In this document: piece after piece, positions 26,893 to 36,575 of the stretch
Numbering within the stretch: position 1 is the stretch's first letter
Layout: every line of letters begins with the position of its first letter
Assembly: GCF_001942625.1 (NCBI RefSeq)
Contig: NZ_MLCL01000086.1
Span: 264,332-328,331, forward strand
Reading direction: 5' to 3'
Origin: Mycobacterium syngnathidarum
GTDB lineage: Bacteria; Actinomycetota; Actinomycetes; Mycobacteriales; Mycobacteriaceae
DNA length: 64,000 nt
Notes under the pieces: generated by a model
Databases searched by the model: none
The model's input: the letters and a program-made list of their open reading frames with translations, nothing else
Told to the model about the DNA's origin: nothing
Program-made: the position numbers and the translations under genes

Positions 26893-27675
26893 TCACGGCC
26901 TTCGAGGGGTGGTCTGTGCCCAGGTGCGCACCATCGTCGGGTCGACGACACCCTCGACGCCCGGATACTGCTGAGCGTTGACCAGATGTGCCGCGGCCAG
27001 ATCGCGGGCCCGCTGCGCGTCGCCCATGTCGATCGCGTCGATCACCTGCCGGTGGTCTTCCAGTACCGCGCGGCGCTCCTCGACGGGCACCGTCGAATGA
27101 TCGGTCACCTGTGCGGACCAGTTTTGCTCGTGGGCGGACCACAGTGCTTCGAGCGCGCCCGCCAGGATGATCATCGTCTCGTTTCCGCAGTGGCGCACCA
27201 GCGCCTCGTGATACCGGCGGCTCGCCGAGGTGGCTTGCCGGAGGTCCGATACCGAGAGGACCGATTCTTCATGCAATTCACGGAGAATGGGCACCACCGT
27301 GCGCTTGCGGTCTGGGCGCTGGGCGCACAGCGCCGCACACGCCGGCTCGACCTGCAGCAGCGCCGTACCCACATCGGCGAGGCCGACCTGCCCGGCGCCG
27401 AGTACCAACCCCATCGTGTAAGCGAGGTTTGCCGCATCGGGGCGGTGCACCACCGCGCCGCCGAGCTTGCCGCGCCGTACCGTCAACAGCCCCTCGGCCT
27501 CGAGGATGCGCATCGCCTCACGCAGCGACGGTTTGCTGATCGGATACTCGACGAGCAGTTCGTCTTCCTTGGGCAGGATCGTGCCGTCGGGCAGTTCGCC
27601 GGTCAGGATCTGGCGCCGCAACTGATCGGCGACCTGTTCGGCAAGTCGCTGGAACCGGACGTTTGGCTGCGCCAC
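26893..27675 (-). CDS. GntR-family regulator with FCD domain
   Basis: 260 residues. N-terminal winged helix (LAEQVADQLRRQILTG, then ISKPSLREAMRILEAEGLL, then the wing VRRGKLGGAVV) and an all-helical FCD effector domain in which RRYHEALVRHCGN and HRQVIDAIDMGDAQRA supply likely metal or ligand histidines. GTG at 27675 (VAQPNVRFQRL) is chosen because longer starts would run through the operator. It is placed upstream of the catabolic operon and divergent from the metallo-hydrolase, and probably represses both until a carboxylic-acid ligand binds. Confidence 0.87.
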   Translation of the reverse strand: MAQPNVRFQRLAEQVADQLRRQILTGELPDGTILPKEDELLVEYPISKPSLREAMRILEAEGLLTVRRGKLGGAVVHRPDAANLAYTMGLVLGAGQVGLADVGTALLQVEPACAALCAQRPDRKRTVVPILRELHEESVLSVSDLRQATSASRRYHEALVRHCGNETMIILAGALEALWSAHEQNWSAQVTDHSTVPVEERRAVLEDHRQVIDAIDMGDAQRARDLAAAHLVNAQQYPGVEGVVDPTMVRTWAQTTPRRP

Positions 27676-27730
27676 GCATCGAGTCTGCCAGATGGCCGAC
27701 CGATTGACGGTGCCTGCCGAGCCTTGTTTC

Positions 27731-27741
27731 CAAATGATTTG
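27731..27741. promoter_or_regulatory. Candidate GntR operator, copy B
   Basis: CAAATGATTTG is an 11-bp palindrome (CAAAT-G-ATTTG), 16 bp before the metallo-hydrolase ATG and 55 bp before the gntR start. Its reverse complement differs from copy A (26840-26850) at one base. Position between divergent genes fits autoregulation. Confidence 0.6.
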
Positions 27742-27757
27742 TCTCATACGGTGAGCC

Positions 27758-28591
27758 ATGCAGAAGTGGACCATCGGCACGCTGACAGTTCATTCCGTCC
27801 TCGAGACGCTGGTGCCGACCCGACCCGACCGGCTGTTTCGCGGGCTTCCGTCGGACCTCCCGAGCTGGCTCCAGCCGCACTATGTCGATGACGCGGGCAA
27901 CCTGCTGGTGGCCATCCAGTCGTTCTTCATCGAATCTGGTGACGAGCTCGTGGTCGTGGACTGCTGCTTCGGGGAGGGCCACGACCTGCCGTACCAGATC
28001 CCGATGGACCCGGACCGGTATGGCCAGTCGCTGGCCGCAGCTGGATTCACCCCCGGCGATGTGACCACCGTCGTGTGCACCCACCTTCACCTCGATCATG
28101 CCGGGCGTAACACCACGCGGCACGACGGCGCCTGGATACCCACCTACCCCAACGCGACCTACCTACTGGCCGCCGATGAGTACGCGTCCTGGCGGCAATC
28201 CTCGGCGCCGAACCGAGCTGCCGCCGAGACCGTCGAACCGCTTGTCGCACACGATGTTCTGCGGCTCACCGAGATGGACCATGCGATCACCGAAGAGATC
28301 CGGCTGATCGCGACACCGGGTCATACACCGGGCCACACGGCGGTGCGGCTCGAATCCGGCGGGGAAGTGGCGGTGATCAGCGGAGACGTCATCCACCACC
28401 CGCTGCAGATCACGCATCCGGAGGTGCAGCCGTTGCCCGACGAAGATCCAGGTGCGGCCGCGGTTACGCGCGCGCGGCTGCTGCAGAGTGTCGCCGACGA
28501 ACAGGCCCTCCTTCTCGGAACCCACTTCGCCGCACCCACCGCAGGCACCGTCGTCTCCGACGGCGACCGGCTGATGTGGGTGCCGTTGTAA
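27758..28591 (+). CDS. MBL-fold metallo-hydrolase (lactonase-like)
   Basis: 277 residues of the metallo-beta-lactamase fold. The zinc motif H-x-H-x-D-H is in VCTHLHLDHAGRN, with further ligands in ATPGHTPGHTAVRL, SGDVIHHP and LGTHFAAPT. The overall pattern resembles N-acyl-homoserine-lactone lactonase-type hydrolases. It is divergent from gntR with the operator between them, so it probably hydrolyses an ester or lactone that feeds the adjacent catabolic operon. The stop is 11 bp from the convergent USP stop. Confidence 0.88.
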   Translation: MQKWTIGTLTVHSVLETLVPTRPDRLFRGLPSDLPSWLQPHYVDDAGNLLVAIQSFFIESGDELVVVDCCFGEGHDLPYQIPMDPDRYGQSLAAAGFTPGDVTTVVCTHLHLDHAGRNTTRHDGAWIPTYPNATYLLAADEYASWRQSSAPNRAAAETVEPLVAHDVLRLTEMDHAITEEIRLIATPGHTPGHTAVRLESGGEVAVISGDVIHHPLQITHPEVQPLPDEDPGAAAVTRARLLQSVADEQALLLGTHFAAPTAGTVVSDGDRLMWVPL

Positions 28592-28602
28592 CCTGTGGCG
28601 CC

Positions 28603-29091
28603 TCAGTCCGCGGTGTGCACGATCAGGATGTCGATCTTGACGCGGCGGGCAATGGTGTCGGGCACCGAACCCAGCAGACGTCCGGCGACGGAGTTCAGTC
28701 CGATGTCACCGACGACGATCAGATCTGCCTTGACGTCGGTGGCCAGTTTGACGAGTGCCTCGACCGGCGCGCCCTCGATTGCCTTCTCGTTGATGTCGCC
28801 GGCACCGGCAGCCTTTGCCCGGTCGCGGGCCACCTGGAGGATCTCGTACACGGGCGCGGCCCCGTGCAGCCGGTAGCCCTCTCCCTTGAGGCTGTCGGCA
28901 GCACGCGTGTCGACCACATGGTCGTGCGACGGCGCACGTGACCAGCCGCCCTTCTCCACCACGGGCTGATACGCGCTCGCGATGATCAGCTTGGCGTTCT
29001 CCTGCGCGGCGATCTCGCCGGCGCGGTGGACCGCGCGCAACGACGAGTCCGAGCCGTCGGTCCCGACCACGATCGTCCGATACGTGCTCAT
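28603..29091 (-). CDS. Universal stress protein, single domain
   Basis: 162 residues. UspA fold with TIVVGTDGSDSSLRAV at the N-terminus and the nucleotide-binding loop VVGDIGLNSVAGRLLGSVPDTIARR near the C-terminus, where G-x-x-x-x-x-x-x-G-S is the ATP-binding form. ATG at 29091 follows CGGAGACAAC. No DosR-type palindrome is seen in the ~250 bp upstream, so hypoxic control is not supported. Confidence 0.9.
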   Translation of the reverse strand: MSTYRTIVVGTDGSDSSLRAVHRAGEIAAQENAKLIIASAYQPVVEKGGWSRAPSHDHVVDTRAADSLKGEGYRLHGAAPVYEILQVARDRAKAAGAGDINEKAIEGAPVEALVKLATDVKADLIVVGDIGLNSVAGRLLGSVPDTIARRVKIDILIVHTAD

Positions 29092-29326
29092 GTTGTCTCC
29101 GAACTGTCGGCTTAGCAGGACGACCAGGACATTAATGCACGTCAATCTTTCGCCGGTGGAGTTTCGGCCGCGTGCCGTGTCGAGGACAACCGAAGCAGGT
29201 GTCAACCGTCAGCCGACCTCACACAGATGGAGAGCGGTTCTCGGGCATAAGCGCAGGAAACGGCAACGTCGACGGTCCCTGCCAACTGAAGCCAACCGGA
29301 GCTGCTAACGTCACTTAAGCAATAAA

Positions 29327-29353
29327 TGAAGTTACACTGGGTCAGTGACTTCA
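29327..29353 (+). promoter_or_regulatory. fic promoter with inverted repeat over the start codon
   Basis: TACACT (29333-29338) fits a mycobacterial -10 box and lies 6 bp before the GTG at 29345, so transcription would begin at the start codon, a leaderless mRNA. The arms TGAAGTTAC and GTGACTTCA (8 of 9 pairing, 9-bp spacer) form an inverted repeat that spans the -10 box and the first codons. No clear -35 box is seen. Confidence 0.5.
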
Positions 29354-30517
29354 CTTCGGCCCGTCACCTACGAGGACGTCCGCTGGGAGCCGCAGGGCAG
29401 GCGGTATGCGAGCACGGCGCCGCCCAGGTACGGCACCTATCATCCCGCGGTCCCAACCAGCATTGCCGACTTGGTCCTAGAACTGCCGTCATCTGTGTTG
29501 GCCGACGCTGAGTTGGCCAGTCGCGAGATCGGACGGTTTGACGCCGAACTTGGCGGCGAGATCGCTCCGTTTGCTGCGGTGTTGCTGCGGTCGGAGTCGG
29601 CCGCCAGCTCGCAGATAGAGAACTTGACCGCGTCGGCGCGCGCTATCGGTGAGGCTGAGCTGCCCGGTGGCAAGGCTAAGCGCAACGCGGAGGTGATCGT
29701 CGCCAACACTGCCGCGATGCAAGCCGCGATTGCTTTGTCCGACGCCGTGGACGCCAACGCCATCCTGACCATGCACCGCGCGTTGATGGTCAATGATCCG
29801 CGCCATACCCCAGGCGAATTCCGCACTGAGCCGGTGTGGATCGGCGGTGGGTCCACTCCGATCGGCGCGACGTTTGTCGGTCCGCGCCATGAATTGATCC
29901 CTGGGGCGATCGGCGATCTGATCGCGTTCGCGCAGCGCGCCGACATTCCTGCGCTTCCGCAGATCGCAGTAAGCCACGCACAGTTCGAGACCATTCACCC
30001 CTTCACCGATGGCAATGGCCGCACGGGCCGTGCGTTGGTACAAGCGATGCTGCGCAACAAAGATATGACCCGTCAGGTCACGGTTCCGGTCTCCGCCGGA
30101 TTGCTGGCCGACACCGGCGCATACTTCGCGGCGTTGACGAGCTACCGCGACGGAGACGCAGCGCCGATCGTCGAGCGCTTCGCCGAAGCTACCGTTCTGG
30201 CTATCGGCAACGGGCGACGACTAGTCACCGATCTGCGCGAAATCCGGGAAACGTGGAACGACGTAATCGCCGCACGGTCCGATTCCGCGGTGTGGAAGGT
30301 CGCCGATTTATTGACCCGCCGCCCTGTCGTGAACGCTGCGCTCTTGGCGCAAGAGCTGAGCATCGAATCTACCAACGCGCACCGCTACCTCAACCCACTC
30401 GCCGAGGCGGGAATCCTCGTCGAGACAACAAATGGACCGCGCAACCGAGTGTGGCGGTCACCTGAAGTCCTTGCTGCGATTGACGCTTTCGCCGAACGCG
30501 CCGGCCGGCGAGGCTAA
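29345..30517 (+). CDS. Fic-family AMP-transferase with C-terminal winged helix
   Basis: 390 residues. Active-site motif HPFTDGNGRTGR with the catalytic histidine at residue 218; such enzymes usually transfer AMP to target hydroxyls. An N-terminal inhibitory helix motif (S/T)xxxE(G/N) is present as S88-S-Q-I-E92-N93, so this is a class II Fic whose antitoxin function is built in. The last ~80 residues (VADLLTRRPVVNAALLAQEL then SIESTNAHRYLNPLAEAGIL) form a winged helix, which fits autoregulation at the inverted repeat over its start. GTG start, no ribosome-binding site. It stands alone between a stress protein and tRNA-Arg and appears less GC-rich than its neighbours, suggesting acquisition. 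Confidence 0.9.
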   Translation: MTSLRPVTYEDVRWEPQGRRYASTAPPRYGTYHPAVPTSIADLVLELPSSVLADAELASREIGRFDAELGGEIAPFAAVLLRSESAASSQIENLTASARAIGEAELPGGKAKRNAEVIVANTAAMQAAIALSDAVDANAILTMHRALMVNDPRHTPGEFRTEPVWIGGGSTPIGATFVGPRHELIPGAIGDLIAFAQRADIPALPQIAVSHAQFETIHPFTDGNGRTGRALVQAMLRNKDMTRQVTVPVSAGLLADTGAYFAALTSYRDGDAAPIVERFAEATVLAIGNGRRLVTDLREIRETWNDVIAARSDSAVWKVADLLTRRPVVNAALLAQELSIESTNAHRYLNPLAEAGILVETTNGPRNRVWRSPEVLAAIDAFAERAGRRG

Positions 30518-30693
30518 CCTCGAAACGAGCGTGCTCGCTAAGCGTGTCCGCCGATCAGACGAGCTACGTGAGATGCAGGCTCACCTATTGTATTGAGCTT
30601 GTTTTGAGCGAGCGCTCGACCGACATGGAGTTGTCGGATGTGCGGGGTCCGGTGCGCTCAAGAACAAGACGCACACGTCAAACGAACGAGCCA

Positions 30694-30769
30694 TGGCACC
30701 CCCGACAGGATTCGAACCTGCAACCGACCGGGTAGAAACCGGATGCGCTATCCGTTGCGCCACGGGGGC
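30694..30769 (-). tRNA. tRNA-Arg, anticodon TCT
   Basis: A 76-nt cloverleaf reads on the minus strand. Acceptor GCCCCCG pairs with CGGGGGT, the D stem is GCGC/GCGC, the anticodon loop TTTCTAC sits on a C-C-G-G / C-C-G-G stem, the T arm is GCAGG-TTCGAAT-CCTGT, the discriminator is G, and CCA is encoded. The anticodon TCT reads AGA. Its 3' end faces the fic gene, the usual side for tRNA-targeted integration. Confidence 0.95.
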
Positions 30770-31037
30770 AAGTCGGACCACCACAATTTACACCGCGTTG
30801 GGTGTCGCTACCGAAACGGATGTGCACCACGTGGGCTGCTCGAACCGCAGCCGATGGCGGCCGCCCCGTTTCGCGACCTACCGGACAAACACCTCCCACC
30901 GATCGACGAAACCCGTACCTCGGCGTGAAGGGGCGGTGACGCGCGTCGGACGCCCGGCAAAGCCCTACGCGGCCACCGGTGGCGGACTAGCGTGGACGCT
31001 GCACTTGGTGGCCAGGGGAGGGGAGAGGGACCACGCT

Positions 31038-32507
31038 ATGAGCGACGTGCCGGAGTTGGACGCGGCCGGACTGCCCGAAGAGCTGAGCGCAGTCGATCAG
31101 CTGTTGCATCGGGGTGAGGCAAACCCGCGAACTCGATCCGGGATCCTGGGTGTCGAGATCCTCGACACCACACCGGATTGGGAACGATTCCGCTCCCGGC
31201 TCGACCAGGCGTCGCGGAAGGTGCTGCGGCTGCGCCAGAAGGTCGTCATGCCGACCCTGCCCACCGCCGCTCCCCGCTGGGTCGTCGACCCCGACTTCAA
31301 CCTCCACTACCACGTGCGGCGGGTGCGGGTTCCAGAGCCCGGAACGCTGCGCGACGTGTTCGACCTGGCCGAGGTTGCGCTGCAATCGCCGATGGACATC
31401 AGCCGCCCGCTGTGGAGCGCGACCCTCGTCGAAGGGCTGGCCGACGGCCGCGCGGCGACCATCCTGCACCTGAGCCATGCGGTGTCCGACGGCGTCGGCA
31501 TCGTCGAGATGTTCGCCAACATCTACGACCTCGAACGCGATCCCGAACCGGCTGCGTCCGCGCCACTGCCCATTCCGCAGGATCTCTCGCCCAACGACCT
31601 GATGCGTGAGGGCATCAGCCGGCTGCCGGGATCGATCGCCGGCGGCGTGCTCGGTGCGCTCGGGCAAGCGGCCCGCGCGGTGACCAAGGTGGTGCGTGAT
31701 CCGGTCTCCGCGGTCAACGGTGCGGTCGACTACGCGAGGTCCGGCGCGCGGGTGATGGGGCCTGCTGCCCACCCCTCGCCATTGTTGCGGCGCCGCAGCC
31801 TGTCGTCGCGCACAGAAGCGATCGACATCCCGTTCGCCGACTTGCACCGCGCGGCCAAGGCGGCCGGCGGTTCGATCAACGATGCATATCTCGCCGGACT
31901 CTGCGGCGCCCTGCGGCTCTACCACGATGCCAAAGGCATCTCGATCGACACGTTGCCGATGGCCGTGCCCGTCAACCTGCGGTCCGAGGACGATCCGGCC
32001 GGCGGCAACCGCTTCGCCGGGGTCAACCTCGCCGCACCTGTCGGGATCGTCGACCCCGAGACGCGGATCAAAGCCGTCCGGTCGCAGATGACGAGCAAGC
32101 GCGAGGAGCGCGCCATCGACATGGTCGGCTCGATCGCGCCCGTGCTGAGCCTGCTGCCCGACGCCGTGCTGGAGACGGTGGCCGGCTCGGTGGTGAATTC
32201 CGACGTGCAGGCAAGCAACGTTCCGGTCTACCCGGGCGATACCTTCATCGCCGGGGCAAAGATATTGCGTCACTATGGGATCGGCCCGTTGCCCGGAGTC
32301 GCGATGATGGTGGTGCTGATCTCCAGATCGGGATACATCACGGTCACCACCCGCTACGACCGGGCGGCCATCGCCGACGACAAACTGTTCGCCAAGTGCC
32401 TGCTGGACGGCTTCGACGAGGTGCTGGCGCTCGGCGGCGCCGGCCGAGCGGAGCCCGCCTCCTTCAGCAGCGACGCGTCGGCGACGAGCGGGAGTGCTGC
32501 ACAGTGA
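31038..32507 (+). CDS. WS/DGAT-family O-acyltransferase
   Basis: 489-residue wax ester synthase/diacylglycerol acyltransferase, making triacylglycerol or wax esters from acyl-CoA. The family motif H-H-x-x-x-D-G appears as SHAVSDG, with the first histidine replaced by serine and the second, catalytic one retained. Other conserved parts: DPDFNLHYHVRRV near the N-terminus, SINDAYLAGLCGALRLYHD, NLRSEDDPAGGNRFAGV. ATG at 31038 follows GGGAGAGGGACCAC. It is coupled to the next gene (GTGA overlap). The same gene order, as I recall, is found at Rv2484c-Rv2483c-Rv2482c, so it probably belongs to a glycerolipid operon. Confidence 0.88.
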   Translation: MSDVPELDAAGLPEELSAVDQLLHRGEANPRTRSGILGVEILDTTPDWERFRSRLDQASRKVLRLRQKVVMPTLPTAAPRWVVDPDFNLHYHVRRVRVPEPGTLRDVFDLAEVALQSPMDISRPLWSATLVEGLADGRAATILHLSHAVSDGVGIVEMFANIYDLERDPEPAASAPLPIPQDLSPNDLMREGISRLPGSIAGGVLGALGQAARAVTKVVRDPVSAVNGAVDYARSGARVMGPAAHPSPLLRRRSLSSRTEAIDIPFADLHRAAKAAGGSINDAYLAGLCGALRLYHDAKGISIDTLPMAVPVNLRSEDDPAGGNRFAGVNLAAPVGIVDPETRIKAVRSQMTSKREERAIDMVGSIAPVLSLLPDAVLETVAGSVVNSDVQASNVPVYPGDTFIAGAKILRHYGIGPLPGVAMMVVLISRSGYITVTTRYDRAAIADDKLFAKCLLDGFDEVLALGGAGRAEPASFSSDASATSGSAAQ

Positions 32508-34150
32508 CTTCGAAGGATTCGGACGCACAGGCAACCCGGCAGATGCGGCTGCCGGGCACCCTCGCCGAGATCGAGGGCAGTCCGGAGGGCCCCGAGATCG
32601 GCGCCTTCTTCGACCTGGACGGAACTCTCGTGGCCGGGTTCACCGGCGTGATCATGACCCGGGACCGGTTGCGCCGTGGCCAGATGGGCGTCGGCGAGTT
32701 CATCGGCATGGTGCAGGCCGGCCTCAACCATCAGCTGGGGCGCTCGGAGTTCGAGGACCTGATCGGCAAGGGTGCCCGGATGCTGCGCGGCAACTCGCTG
32801 AGCGACCTCGACGAGCTGGGCGAGCGACTTTTCGTCCAGCACGTGCAGGGCCGCATGTACCCGGAGATGCGCGCGATGGTGCGTGCCCACATGGCCCGTG
32901 GGCACACCGTGGTGTTGAGCTCGTCGGCGCTGACAGTTCAAGTGGAGCCCGTCGCGCGGTTCTTGGGCATCGACAACGTGCTGTGCAACAAGTTCGAGAC
33001 CGACGAGGACGGTCTGATCACCGGCGAAGTCGAGACGCCGGTGATCTGGGGCCCCGGCAAAGCCCGTGCGGTGCAGAACTTCTCGTCGGCCAACGGAGTG
33101 GACCTGACCAAGAGCTACTTCTACGCCGACGGCGACGAAGATGTCGCCCTGATGTACCTGGTGGGCCACCCCCGGCCGACGAATCCGGCCGGCAAGCTGG
33201 CGGCCGTGGCCGCCAAGCGCGGCTGGCCCGTGCTGAAGTTCAGCAGCCGCAGCGGCAGCAGTCCCGTTGCGCAGCTGCGGACCCTGGCCAGCCTGGCCAC
33301 CATTCCGACGGTGGCCGCCGGGGCGATCGGACTCGGGTTGCTCACCCGCAACAAGCGCACTGGTGTCAACTTCTTCACCTCGAACTGGAGCAAGCTGCTC
33401 ATGCTCACCACGGGCATCGAACTCAACGTTCTAGGCGAGGAAAACCTGACCGCCCAACGCCCCGCGGTGTTCATCTTCAATCACCGCAACCAAGCGGACC
33501 CGATGATCGCGGGCAGACTGGTCGGGGTTGATTTCACCGGGGTCGGGAAGAAAGAGCTCGAGCGCAATCCGCTGATGGGTCCGCTGGGCAAGGTCATGGA
33601 TGCAGCCTTCATCGACCGCGACGATCCGGAGAAGGCTGTCGAAAGCCTGCACAGAGTGGAAGAGCTTGCCCGCAAAGGCCTCTCGATCCTGATCGCGCCC
33701 GAGGGTACTCGCCTCGACACCACCGAGGTCGGCCCGTTCAAGAAGGGGCCGTTCCGCATCGCGATGGCCGCCGGTATTCCGATCGTGCCGATCGTGATCC
33801 GCAACGCCGAGGTGATCGCGCACCGCGATTCCAGCACGTTCAACCCTGGCAAGGTGGATGTCGCGGTGTACCCGCCGATATCGGTGGCGGACTGGACGGT
33901 CGAGAACCTCTCCGACCGCATCGCCGAGGTCCGGCAGATCTACCTCGACACGCTGAAATCCTGGCCGCACGACGAACTGCCCACGTTCGACATCTACTCC
34001 CGCGCCACGCCGGCCAAGAAAGCGGCGCCACGCCGAGCCGCCGAGAAAGCACCGGCGAAGAAGGCGCCGGCCAAGAAGTCGCCCACGAAAAAGCCTGCAG
34101 CCAAATCGGATACCTCATCGCCGCGGTCGACTCGCAAGGGCCGACCGTGA
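32504..34150 (+). CDS. Fused HAD phosphatase and lysophospholipid acyltransferase
   Basis: 548 residues. An N-terminal HAD-IB phosphatase (nucleophile pair in [12 protein letters not shown]37/D39) is fused to a PlsC-type acyltransferase with [10 protein letters not shown] (NHxxxxD) and APEGTRLDT. The pair suggests removal of a phosphate and acylation of a lysolipid by one protein. GTG at 32504 overlaps the upstream stop. The C-terminus from about residue 505 on is a Lys/Ala/Pro-rich tail with repeated PAKK blocks, resembling a histone H1-like tail; such tails bind acidic membranes or nucleic acid. It sits between DGAT and plsB, with overlaps at both ends. Confidence 0.9.
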   Translation: MTSKDSDAQATRQMRLPGTLAEIEGSPEGPEIGAFFDLDGTLVAGFTGVIMTRDRLRRGQMGVGEFIGMVQAGLNHQLGRSEFEDLIGKGARMLRGNSLSDLDELGERLFVQHVQGRMYPEMRAMVRAHMARGHTVVLSSSALTVQVEPVARFLGIDNVLCNKFETDEDGLITGEVETPVIWGPGKARAVQNFSSANGVDLTKSYFYADGDEDVALMYLVGHPRPTNPAGKLAAVAAKRGWPVLKFSSRSGSSPVAQLRTLASLATIPTVAAGAIGLGLLTRNKRTGVNFFTSNWSKLLMLTTGIELNVLGEENLTAQRPAVFIFNHRNQADPMIAGRLVGVDFTGVGKKELERNPLMGPLGKVMDAAFIDRDDPEKAVESLHRVEELARKGLSILIAPEGTRLDTTEVGPFKKGPFRIAMAAGIPIVPIVIRNAEVIAHRDSSTFNPGKVDVAVYPPISVADWTVENLSDRIAEVRQIYLDTLKSWPHDELPTFDIYSRATPAKKAAPRRAAEKAPAKKAPAKKSPTKKPAAKSDTSSPRSTRKGRP

Positions 34151-36522
34151 CCGCGGGTATCGAGGATTACCCGAGCTTCAGCACCACCGACGATGCGCTG
34201 GTGCTGGCATCGGTGTCGTCACCGGCCGAGCTCGAACTGCTCAACGACTGGCTCAAGGCGCAACGGCGCGAACACCCCGACACCACCGTCGAGGTACTGC
34301 AACTGCCCGCCACCGACGAACCCGCCCCCGGTGTGGTGGCCCGCTTGGTCGAGGAGTTGGAATCGGACGAGGACCGCCTGGTGGTGCCGGTCCGGGTGTT
34401 CTGGGTGCCGGGCGGGTTACCCACCCGGCTGAAAGTGGTGGGCCTGATCTCCGGGCGGGACACCTACCGGCCTCCGGAAATCCTGCAGCGGCGCATCCTG
34501 CGTAAGAACCCGACGCGCGCCCGGATCGTCGCCGGTGAACCGGCCAAGGTATCGGAGCTGCGCAAGCAGTGGAGCGAGACCACGGTCGCCGAAAATCCCA
34601 GGGAATTCGCGCGATTCGTCCTTCGCCGGGCGGTGCTGGCGATCGAGCGGGTGGAGCTCCGTCTGCTGGGCCCCGAGTACAAGTCGCCACGGCTGGTCAA
34701 ACCCGAGATGCTGGACTCGGCACGCTTCCGTCAGGGCCTGGAGCAGATTCCCGGCGCGACGGTGGAAAAGGCCGGGGAGATGCTCGACGAGCTGTCCACC
34801 GGATGGAGCCGGTTCTCGGTGGATCTGATCCCGACCATGGGCCGGGCCATCTTCAGCCGTGGCTTCGACCCACGCATCGACTACGACCGCGGCGAGATCG
34901 AGTCGATGCGTCATGCCCTCGAACAACATCCGGCGGTGCTGCTGTTTTCCCACCGCTCGTATCTCGACGGGGTCATCGTGCCAGTGGCCATGCAGGAGAA
35001 CCGTCTTCCGCCGGTCTACACGTTCGCCGGGATCAACCTGTCCTTCGGCCTGATGGGGCCGCTGTTCCGGCATTCCGGCGTCATCTTCCTGCGCCGCAAA
35101 CTCGACGACCCCTTGTACAAGTACGTGCTGCGCCAATACGTCGGGTACATCGTGGAGAAGCGGTTCAACCTGAACTGGTCCATCGAGGGCACCCGGTCGC
35201 GGACCGGAAAGATGTTGCCGCCCAAGCTCGGACTGCTCGCCTATGTCGCCAACGCCTACCTCGACGGGCGCAGCGACGACATCCTGCTGCAGCCGGTGTC
35301 GATCAGCTTCGACCAACTGCACGAGACCGCCGAGTACGCCGCCTACGCCCGCGGCGGTGAGAAAACGCCCGAGGGCCTGAGTTGGCTGTACAACTTCATC
35401 AAGGCGCAGGGGGAGCGCAACTACGGCAAGATCTATGTCCGCTTCCCCGAGGCGGTTTCGATGCGCGAGCACCTGGGCGAGCCAGGCGGTGAGACGGCCC
35501 ACGACGAGGCGGCGAAACGCCTGGCCATGCAGAAGATGGCCTTCGAGGTGGCCTGGCGGATTCTGCGGGTCACCCCGGTCAACGCGACCAACCTGGTCTC
35601 GGCGCTGCTGCTGGGCGCCCGCGGGGTTGCCCTGACTCTGGATCAGCTGCACCACACGCTGCAGGATTCGCTGGACTACCTGGAGCGCAAGAACACCCCG
35701 ATGACCAACAGCGCGCTGCGGCTGCGAACCGCCGAGGGCGTGCGCTCGGCGGTCGACGCCCTCTCCGGCGGGCACCCGGTCACGTTGGTGGACAGTGGGC
35801 GCGAGCCGGTGTGGCGCATCGCCCCCGAGGACGAGCTGGAGGCGGCGTTCTACCGCAACTCCCTGATCCACGCCTTCCAGGAGACCTCGATCGTCGAACT
35901 GGCGCTGGCGTACGCGGCCCGAGTCGCCGGCGACCCGCTGCAGGCGTTCTGGACCCAGGTGATGCGGCTGCGCGACCTGCTCAAGTTCGATTTCTACTTC
36001 GCCGATTCGGCGGCGTTCCGCGACAACGTCGCCGAAGAGATGTCCTGGTACGACCGCACAGCGGAAGGACAGGCGGCCGGCGGCTGGGAAGCGAAGGTCT
36101 CCGCCGGGGGCGACGATATCTATCAGATGTTGCGCCGCAAACGACCGCTGTTGGTGGGTGCCATGTTGCGGCCGTTCTTCGAGGCCTACGGAATCGTCGC
36201 CGACGTATTGCGGGACGCGCCGCCCGAGATCGGTGAGCGGGATCTGACCAAGCGGGCGCTCGGCGTCGGACGTCAGTACGTCGCCCAGGGCAGGGTGGGC
36301 AGCAACGAGTCGGTCTCGGCGTTGCTGTTCGCCACCGCGCGGCAGGTGGCCGCGGATCAGGACCTGCTGGTCAACGGCCCCGACCTGCGGGCGCGGCGCA
36401 ACGCCTTCCGGGACGAACTGCGCGGGATCGTCTCCGACATGGACAAAGTCGACGAGATCGCCCGGGAGCAGTTCTATATCCGGGATAAACAGCTGCGCGC
36501 CCAGCGAGACCTTTCCGACTAG
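34147..36522 (+). CDS. plsB: Glycerol-3-phosphate 1-O-acyltransferase
   Basis: 791 residues, typical of PlsB. The acyltransferase blocks are [17 protein letters not shown] (HxxxxD), then [11 protein letters not shown], then [17 protein letters not shown] and [11 protein letters not shown]. It makes lysophosphatidic acid, the first step of phospholipid and triacylglycerol synthesis, at the membrane surface. GTG at 34147 overlaps the upstream stop (GTGA), so DGAT, HAD-LPLAT and PlsB are translationally coupled. Confidence 0.95.
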   Translation: MTAGIEDYPSFSTTDDALVLASVSSPAELELLNDWLKAQRREHPDTTVEVLQLPATDEPAPGVVARLVEELESDEDRLVVPVRVFWVPGGLPTRLKVVGLISGRDTYRPPEILQRRILRKNPTRARIVAGEPAKVSELRKQWSETTVAENPREFARFVLRRAVLAIERVELRLLGPEYKSPRLVKPEMLDSARFRQGLEQIPGATVEKAGEMLDELSTGWSRFSVDLIPTMGRAIFSRGFDPRIDYDRGEIESMRHALEQHPAVLLFSHRSYLDGVIVPVAMQENRLPPVYTFAGINLSFGLMGPLFRHSGVIFLRRKLDDPLYKYVLRQYVGYIVEKRFNLNWSIEGTRSRTGKMLPPKLGLLAYVANAYLDGRSDDILLQPVSISFDQLHETAEYAAYARGGEKTPEGLSWLYNFIKAQGERNYGKIYVRFPEAVSMREHLGEPGGETAHDEAAKRLAMQKMAFEVAWRILRVTPVNATNLVSALLLGARGVALTLDQLHHTLQDSLDYLERKNTPMTNSALRLRTAEGVRSAVDALSGGHPVTLVDSGREPVWRIAPEDELEAAFYRNSLIHAFQETSIVELALAYAARVAGDPLQAFWTQVMRLRDLLKFDFYFADSAAFRDNVAEEMSWYDRTAEGQAAGGWEAKVSAGGDDIYQMLRRKRPLLVGAMLRPFFEAYGIVADVLRDAPPEIGERDLTKRALGVGRQYVAQGRVGSNESVSALLFATARQVAADQDLLVNGPDLRARRNAFRDELRGIVSDMDKVDEIAREQFYIRDKQLRAQRDLSD

Positions 36523-36575
36523 CCCACCCGGCTGCCGGCGGGGGCATGGCGGTGTCCACGCCATACCCTTGGACC

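Noticed and set aside
29092..29326. DosR box before the universal stress protein
   Set aside because: No TTSGGGACTWWAGTCCCSAA-like palindrome could be found in the upstream region.
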